A DNA stretch of 19,117 nucleotides from DATDCY01 sp031406795 [NCBI: Candidatus Rokuibacteriota bacterium] (GTDB taxonomy: Bacteria; JAUVQV01). The notes under the pieces were generated by a model. That model saw nothing but the letters and a program-made list of their open reading frames with translations, was not told where the DNA came from and ran no database searches. The position numbers and the translations under genes were made by a program. Where the stretch lies: assembly GCA_031406795.1 (NCBI GenBank), contig JANOHV010000100.1, positions 1 through 19,117 of the forward strand, written 5' to 3'. This document shows positions 14,612 to 19,117 of this stretch, piece after piece; the first letter of the stretch is position 1, and each line of letters begins with the position of its first letter.

Positions 14612-15800
14612 GCGGCCTCACCTCCGTGTCCGCGCCGGCCGCCGGGAGCGAGAGCGTGAACCGCGCGCCGCCGCCCGGCCGGTTTTCCGCCCTGAGGGCG
14701 CCCCCGTGAGCCTCCGCGATGCGCAGGCTGATGGCGAGCCCGAGCCCGGTCCCCTCGGGCCTCGTGGTGTAGAAGGGCAGGAAGACCTTCGCCAGGTCCG
14801 TCTCGGGGATGCCCGGTCCCTCGTCGTCGACGACGACCTCGACCAGGCGTCCTTCAACGTCGCGGTACTCGAGGCCCTTGACCAACCCGACACGCACGGC
14901 GCCGCTCACGCTGATCCCGCCCCCGGGCTCAGTCGCCTGCGCCGCGTTCAGCAGCAGGTTCAGCAGGACCTGCTTGAGCTGCACCGGATTCCCCCGGACG
15001 GGCAGCGGCGCGCCGATCGCCGTGGTCAGCCGCACGCCCCGCCGCGCAGTCTGGACGCCGACCAGCGCGGCCGTCTGCCGGGCCAGTTCCCCGAGGTCGA
15101 AATACGCCGTCGCCCCTTCCGCCGCCTTCGACCGCGCCAGGCCGAGGTACTCCTCGACGACCTTGTTCAGCCGGTCGGTCTCCTTGAGCAGGATCTCGAA
15201 GAACTCCGCTTTCGGGGAGTTCGCCGGGAAATCCTCCTTAAGTATTTCGACGGTCCCCCTGATCGACGAAAGCGGGTTGCGGATCTCGTGCGTGATCGTC
15301 GCGGCGAGTTCGCCCACGGCGGCGAGCCGGTCGGCGCGGCGCATCTGGCCCTCGATCTCCAGGATCATGTCGGCCTGGCGCCGCAGTTCCTGGTAGGAGT
15401 CCTCAAGTTGCCCCGCGATCTGCTCGCTCCGCAGACGGTACCGGCGTTCCCGGCCGGCGAAGTGGCCGATGAGCGTGGAGAACGCGAAGTACTGCGCGAT
15501 CTCCATGAACTGGTTCGCGATTTCGCGACCCATGTGCTGCCAGTGCAGCAGGATGTGGGGGGCATAGAGCACCGCCACCGCCGCCGAGGCGACCACGCCG
15601 CCGCGCACCCCGAACCAGACGGCGGCCAACCCCACCGGGATGTAATAGAGTCGCCGGTAGAAATCGTGGAGCAGCGGGATCGAGGTGACGGTCGCGTAAT
15701 GCAGTGCGGAAACCCCGAGCACGAGTAGGACGACGGTCACGATCTGGCGTCGCGCATTCCCGGTGCCGCTGGCGGCAGGCAGGCTCTGCTCGAGCGTCAT
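14604..15800 (-). CDS. Membrane histidine kinase partner of the NtrC-type regulator
   Basis: A 398-residue kinase. The N-terminal third holds several hydrophobic segments, about 20-38, 52-64, 66-82 and 100-114, with almost no periplasmic loop, so it probably senses within or at the membrane. A coiled-coil-like linker (about 117-155) leads to the phospho-acceptor helix AATITHEIRNPLSSI with His171. The ATP-binding domain has the N box (LLNLLLNAAQA, Asn281/Asn285), G1 DDEGPGIP (325-332), the F box VFLPFYTT (339-346) and G2 GTGLGLA (350-356). No PAS domain is seen. The stop overlaps the regulator start by eight bases. No clear ribosome site precedes the ATG, and TATAGT ends only six bases before it, so a short or absent leader is possible but unproven. 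Confidence 0.93.
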   Translation of the reverse strand: MTLEQSLPAASGTGNARRQIVTVVLLVLGVSALHYATVTSIPLLHDFYRRLYYIPVGLAAVWFGVRGGVVASAAVAVLYAPHILLHWQHMGREIANQFMEIAQYFAFSTLIGHFAGRERRYRLRSEQIAGQLEDSYQELRRQADMILEIEGQMRRADRLAAVGELAATITHEIRNPLSSIRGTVEILKEDFPANSPKAEFFEILLKETDRLNKVVEEYLGLARSKAAEGATAYFDLGELARQTAALVGVQTARRGVRLTTAIGAPLPVRGNPVQLKQVLLNLLLNAAQATEPGGGISVSGAVRVGLVKGLEYRDVEGRLVEVVVDDEGPGIPETDLAKVFLPFYTTRPEGTGLGLAISLRIAEAHGGALRAENRPGGGARFTLSLPAAGADTEVRPHD

Positions 15801-15878
15801 CGCGTCACTATAGCCATCACCCGCCGCCTTGGATAGGGGGAGCCGGCGGCGCCGCGGGGTCTTTCACGCATTCGTCGC

Positions 15879-15907
15879 TTGACATGCCGGCCCGGTCATC
15901 CCAAGAT
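15879..15907 (+). promoter_or_regulatory. Candidate sigma-70 promoter for the DUF2868/DUF3482 operon
   Basis: A perfect TTGACA (15879-15884) is followed by a 17-base spacer and CAAGAT (15902-15907, three of six). It lies in the 218-base divergent gap between the histidine kinase and DUF2868 genes and points at the latter, 112 bases before its start. The -10 is weak. Confidence 0.38.
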
Positions 15908-16018
15908 TCCCCTGCGAGCACAATTATGGACCCAGGCCATGTCACGCCCCCGCTCTCGCGGCCGCCGCTCGTCCGACCCGAGCGCGCCATCGACCAGGCC
16001 GCCTGAGTTCACCCGCCG

Positions 16019-17509
16019 ATGCGCGACTCAGCCCTGCTCGAAGTGCTGCTGGTCAAGGCCGTCGAGGAGGCGGACCGCAGCGGCAGCCTGATCCCGTTCG
16101 GCGACCGGGAGCGCGCCGCGCGCGAAGCGCTGCGATCGGCCGGGCTCGGCTCCGGCGAGATCGCCGCCGGTCGCAATTCGCCCGCCTTTGAACAGGCGCT
16201 CGCCGCCCGCGCCGCGAGCCTCGCCGGACCGCTGCTCGAGCGCCACCCGGTGCTCCGGGCCGTGCTCCGGCGGTGCCGTCCCCCGGCGTGGGTGGGACTC
16301 GCCCTGTTCGCGGCCGTCTTCGCGACCGGGGCCGGGCTTTCGGCGCTCGACGGCTCGCGACGGATCAACATCCTGGCTCCGCCGGTCCTCGGCCTGATCC
16401 TTTGGAATCTCGCGGTGTACCTCCTGCTCGCGATCGGCGCACTCCGCAGCCTGGGCGCCGGCGCGAGCGGCCGGCCGCCGTTCACCCGATCCTTCGTGAA
16501 AGCGATCGGGCGACGGCTCGCCCCGCTGCTCGCCAAGACCGCCGACGTCGACACGCTGCTCGGCGACGCCGTCCGTCGGTTCGCCGCAGACTGGTGCGGG
16601 GCGGCGGCGCCGCTGCTCGGCCAGCACCTGAGGCGCTGGTTCCACATCGGGGCCGCAGCGCTCAGCGCCGGGCTCATCTGCGGGCTCTATCTGCGTGGAC
16701 TCGTCCTGCGCTACGAAGCCGGGTGGGAGAGCACGTTTCTCGAGCCGGCGCAGGTCAAGAGGCTGGTCGACCTGCTGTTCGGACGCATCGCCGCCTGGGC
16801 CGGCATCCAGCTGCCGCAGACAATCGAGGAGGTGGCGAAGTTGCGCTGGGACGCGGGGGGCGGCGGCGGTGCGGCCGCCTCATGGATTCACCTGATCGCT
16901 TTGCTGCTGACGGCCATCGTCCTGGTCCCCCGGCTCACCCTCGCGTCGATCGCCTGGCTCTCCGGCCGACGACTCCGCGGGTCCGGCCATCTTCCCGGCG
17001 ACATTGTCGCGTACGCCCGACTCGCCTTCGGCGCGGGGCAGCAGGTGCCGGTTGCCGTCAGCGTCACGCCGTACGCCTTCGAGCCGCCTCCCGGCACCGT
17101 GGAGCAGCTCGCCGTGCTCCTGCGGCCGACCCACGGGCGCGGCGTTCAGCCGGAGCTGCGGGCGCCGATCGCCTACGGCGACGAACGTTCCATCCCGTCG
17201 GCTTTCGACGCCGACGCGCATCGCGTCGGCGGGCGGGTGCTGCTGATGAATCTGTCGTCGACGCCGGAGACCGAGAACCACGGCGCCGCGATCGTCGCCG
17301 CGCGCGACCACACCCGGCGGGTCCGGCCTGAACAACGGCTGCTCGTCGTCCTCGACGAGTCGGCGTACGCTTTGCGTTTTGCCCAGGCGGCCGCACCCGC
17401 CGGGCGCATCGAGGAACGTCGCCGCCTGTGGCGCGCGTTCGTCGACGGGTACGGCGTCGAGGTCGCATTCACGCACGAGTCGGGCGCGCCGCCCGAGCCG
17501 GGAGCGTGA
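16019..17509 (+). CDS. DUF2868 family membrane protein
   Basis: A 496-residue protein of the DUF2868 family, which in many proteobacteria sits directly before a DUF3482 GTPase. The N-terminus is helical (ALLEVLLVKAVEEAD) with an IPFGDRERAAREAL motif typical of the family. Hydrophobic segments lie at about 91-110, 119-140, 210-230 and 291-311. The C-terminal half is soluble, with VTPYAFEPPPGTVEQL and a loop ending LLVVLDESAYALRF, probably in the cytoplasm. The biochemical role is unknown. The ATG at 16019 is the first start after an in-frame stop (TGA at 16004-16006), though no strong ribosome site precedes it. Its stop abuts the next start without a gap. Confidence 0.88.
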   Translation: MRDSALLEVLLVKAVEEADRSGSLIPFGDRERAAREALRSAGLGSGEIAAGRNSPAFEQALAARAASLAGPLLERHPVLRAVLRRCRPPAWVGLALFAAVFATGAGLSALDGSRRINILAPPVLGLILWNLAVYLLLAIGALRSLGAGASGRPPFTRSFVKAIGRRLAPLLAKTADVDTLLGDAVRRFAADWCGAAAPLLGQHLRRWFHIGAAALSAGLICGLYLRGLVLRYEAGWESTFLEPAQVKRLVDLLFGRIAAWAGIQLPQTIEEVAKLRWDAGGGGGAAASWIHLIALLLTAIVLVPRLTLASIAWLSGRRLRGSGHLPGDIVAYARLAFGAGQQVPVAVSVTPYAFEPPPGTVEQLAVLLRPTHGRGVQPELRAPIAYGDERSIPSAFDADAHRVGGRVLLMNLSSTPETENHGAAIVAARDHTRRVRPEQRLLVVLDESAYALRFAQAAAPAGRIEERRRLWRAFVDGYGVEVAFTHESGAPPEPGA

Positions 17510-18949
17510 ATGGCGACCATCGACCTGAGCCTGATCTCGCACACGAACATCGGCAAGACGACGCTCGCCCGCACGCTGTTGCGCCGCGACATCGGCGAGA
17601 TCCGCGACGGCGCCCACGTCACCGACGCGGCCACCGGCTACACGCTGATCGAATCGCCCGAGGGCGACACGCTGCGGCTCTGGGACACCCCGGGGTTCGG
17701 CGACAGCGCGCGCCTGCTCCGGCGGCTGAACCAGAGCGGCAACCCGCTCGGCTGGTTGCTGGCTCAGGTCTGGGACCGCTACGTTGACCGGCCGTTCTTC
17801 AGCAGCCAGCTGGCGGCGCGCAACGTTCGCGACGTGGCCGACGTCGTGCTCTATCTCGTGAATGCGGCGGAGGACCCGGCGGGCTCCGGCTATCTGGACC
17901 CGGAAATGCAGGTCCTCGGCTGGACGGGCAAGCCGGTTCTCGTCCTGTTGAATCAACTCGGTCCGCCGCGCCCGGCCGAGCAGGAGCGCGCCGAGCTCGA
18001 GCGCTGGGCCGCCCATCTGCGCGGCTACCCGTGGGTGCGCGGCGCGCTGGCGTTCGATGCCTTCGCGCGCTGCTGGGTCAAGGAGCACGCGCTGCTCGAG
18101 CACATCGCCGCCGCGCTGCCCGAGGGCGCCCGCGAGACGTTCGCGCGGCTCGGCGCAGCCTGGCGCGCCCGCAACGAAGAGGTGTTCCGACGCTCGGTCG
18201 ACCTGCTGGCGACGGAACTTGCCGCGGTCGCCGGCGACGGCGAGGAGGTCGCGACACCGACGCTCGGCGCGACGGCCCGGGCCTGGCTCGCCGGCTTTGT
18301 CCGCGGGGAAAGCGCCGGCTCCGGCGCCGGCATTGCTGCGGCAATGCAGGCGCTCGCCGGGCGCGCCGATGCGCGCATCCGCCTGGCGACCGACGGGCTG
18401 ATCGCCCTGCACGGGCTCGCGGGCAGTGCCGCCGCGCAGATCCGCGCGCGCGTCGCGACGGACTTCGTCGTCGATGCCGCCGCCGACGCCGGCAAGGCCG
18501 GGGTGATCGGCGCCGCCGTCTCCGGCGCTCTCGGCGGGCTGGCAGCGGACCTTGCCGCGGGCGGCCTGACGTTCGGCGCCGGCGCGCTGATCGGCGGCCT
18601 CCTCGGTATCGCCGGCGCGCGCGGTCTCGCGCAGGCCTACAACCTGATGCGCGGCGCGGACACTTCGACCGTCCGCTGGAGCGACGGCGTGCGATCGAAG
18701 CTCGTCGCCGCGGCCGGCCTGCGCTACCTCGCCGTCGCGCACTTCGGGCGCGGGCGCGGCGATTATGTCGAGAGCGAATACCCGGCGCACTGGCGCCCCG
18801 GGGTCGAGGCCGCGGTCGGCGCGGAGTCGGCGGCGCTCGCGGCGATCTGGGCGGCTGCGGATCGCGGCGAAGCGCCCGAGCAGCTCGCGCAGCCGTTGCG
18901 CGCGGTCGTCGAACGGGTGCTGCGCTCGCTGCTGGCGAATCTCTCCTGA
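17510..18949 (+). CDS. DUF3482 family GTPase
   Basis: A 479-residue protein with an N-terminal small GTPase-like domain and a C-terminal DUF3482 region. The P-loop is SHTNIGKTTL (residues 10-19, Lys16), G3 is DTPGFGD (59-65), and the G4 position reads NQLG (148-151) instead of NKxD, which is common in this family but may weaken guanine specificity. Middle helices carry QVWDRYVDRPFFSSQLAARN. The later part has a long Gly/Ala-rich hydrophobic stretch (such as GALGGLAADLAAGGLTFGAG), which may touch or insert into membranes. With the DUF2868 membrane protein ending exactly one base before its ATG, the two probably form a membrane-bound GTPase pair. Function unknown; membrane remodelling or transport are guesses from analogy to other such GTPases. 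Confidence 0.88.
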   Translation: MATIDLSLISHTNIGKTTLARTLLRRDIGEIRDGAHVTDAATGYTLIESPEGDTLRLWDTPGFGDSARLLRRLNQSGNPLGWLLAQVWDRYVDRPFFSSQLAARNVRDVADVVLYLVNAAEDPAGSGYLDPEMQVLGWTGKPVLVLLNQLGPPRPAEQERAELERWAAHLRGYPWVRGALAFDAFARCWVKEHALLEHIAAALPEGARETFARLGAAWRARNEEVFRRSVDLLATELAAVAGDGEEVATPTLGATARAWLAGFVRGESAGSGAGIAAAMQALAGRADARIRLATDGLIALHGLAGSAAAQIRARVATDFVVDAAADAGKAGVIGAAVSGALGGLAADLAAGGLTFGAGALIGGLLGIAGARGLAQAYNLMRGADTSTVRWSDGVRSKLVAAAGLRYLAVAHFGRGRGDYVESEYPAHWRPGVEAAVGAESAALAAIWAAADRGEAPEQLAQPLRAVVERVLRSLLANLS

Positions 18950-19117
18950 GAGCCGAGGCGCGGAGGCGCTCGAACGCGACGCACTCGACATCACGACTGC
19001 GACGTTTTTGTGAACATGCTGCCCGAGTCACGCGGGAGCGTCAGGACGCGTCTTGGCAAGGCAGTGACGAGTGTGCGCGGAGGCGGGCTCGTGCCCGCCG
19101 CACAAGCAGCACGAGGA
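18950..19117 (+). other. Right-end gap with an unsupported open frame and a short hairpin
   Basis: No gene is supported. A frame from the ATG at 19016 (MLPESRGSVRTRLGK) stays open to the end, but 34 codons in high-GC DNA prove little. A perfect 7-base stem with a TCGT loop (19082-19099, GGCGGGC/GCCCGCC) is present; no T tract follows, so it is not a clear terminator. Confidence 0.35.

Noticed and set aside
15801-15820. A GG-N10-GC match (TGGCTATAGTGACGCG) just before the histidine kinase
   Set aside because: Only TGGC and the final GC fit, and such matches are common by chance in GC-rich DNA; it would also leave almost no leader.
16880-18994. A 704-codon open frame on the minus strand opposite the DUF3482 GTPase
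   Set aside because: Antisense to a recognised gene pair, with low-complexity Arg/Ala content and no motif.
1-19117. CRISPR arrays, tRNA or rRNA genes
   Set aside because: No regularly spaced repeats and no tRNA- or rRNA-like stretches were recognised on either strand.

Overview
The window is high-GC DNA from a proteobacterium, most likely a gamma- or betaproteobacterium. It carries a type II secretion ATPase start (gspE) and a DUF2868/DUF3482 GTPase pair, both at home in those classes. The class assignment is inference. By eye the base composition is mosaic: the left end is moderate, 1.7-3.9 kb and 13.2-19 kb are very GC-rich, and the copper/cytochrome block lies between. This fits an accessory metal-resistance island set into core genes.

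Layout: (1) 1-1479, minus strand: a lone HMA copper-chaperone-like protein, an SRPBCC-fold protein, and gspE, which runs off the left edge and overlaps the SRPBCC stop codon. (2) 1480-2191: a gap with a good sigma-70 promoter for the HMA gene and a decayed piece of a CusA-type heavy-metal RND pump. (3) 2192-3929, plus strand: a Tat-exported YVTN beta-propeller protein and a DUF305 protein. (4) 3948-11794, minus strand: a copper/cytochrome block. In transcription order it holds a small His/Met secreted protein, a Cu(I) P-type ATPase with two N-terminal metal-binding modules, a secreted protein that is about 24% Met, an outer-membrane barrel, a small Gly-rich membrane protein, two multihaem c-type cytochromes (the first frameshifted) and a double-DUF1566 protein. 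(5) 12165-15800, minus strand: a membrane histidine kinase, an NtrC-type sigma-54 response regulator and a second double-DUF1566 protein, all overlapping. (6) 16019-18949, plus strand: DUF2868 membrane protein and DUF3482 GTPase, with no spacing between them. The last 168 bases hold no supported gene.

The most coherent system is the kinase/regulator/DUF1566 operon next to the copper/cytochrome block. The gap between them holds a sigma-54-like element (perfect TGGCAC and GG-N10-GC spacing) about 47 bases upstream of the first copper gene, with an imperfect dyad roughly 100 bases further up. I infer that the kinase and regulator switch on the copper block through sigma-54. The two DUF1566 proteins are about 80% identical, each is an internal duplication, and they bracket the copper block as direct repeats. 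Their role is unknown.
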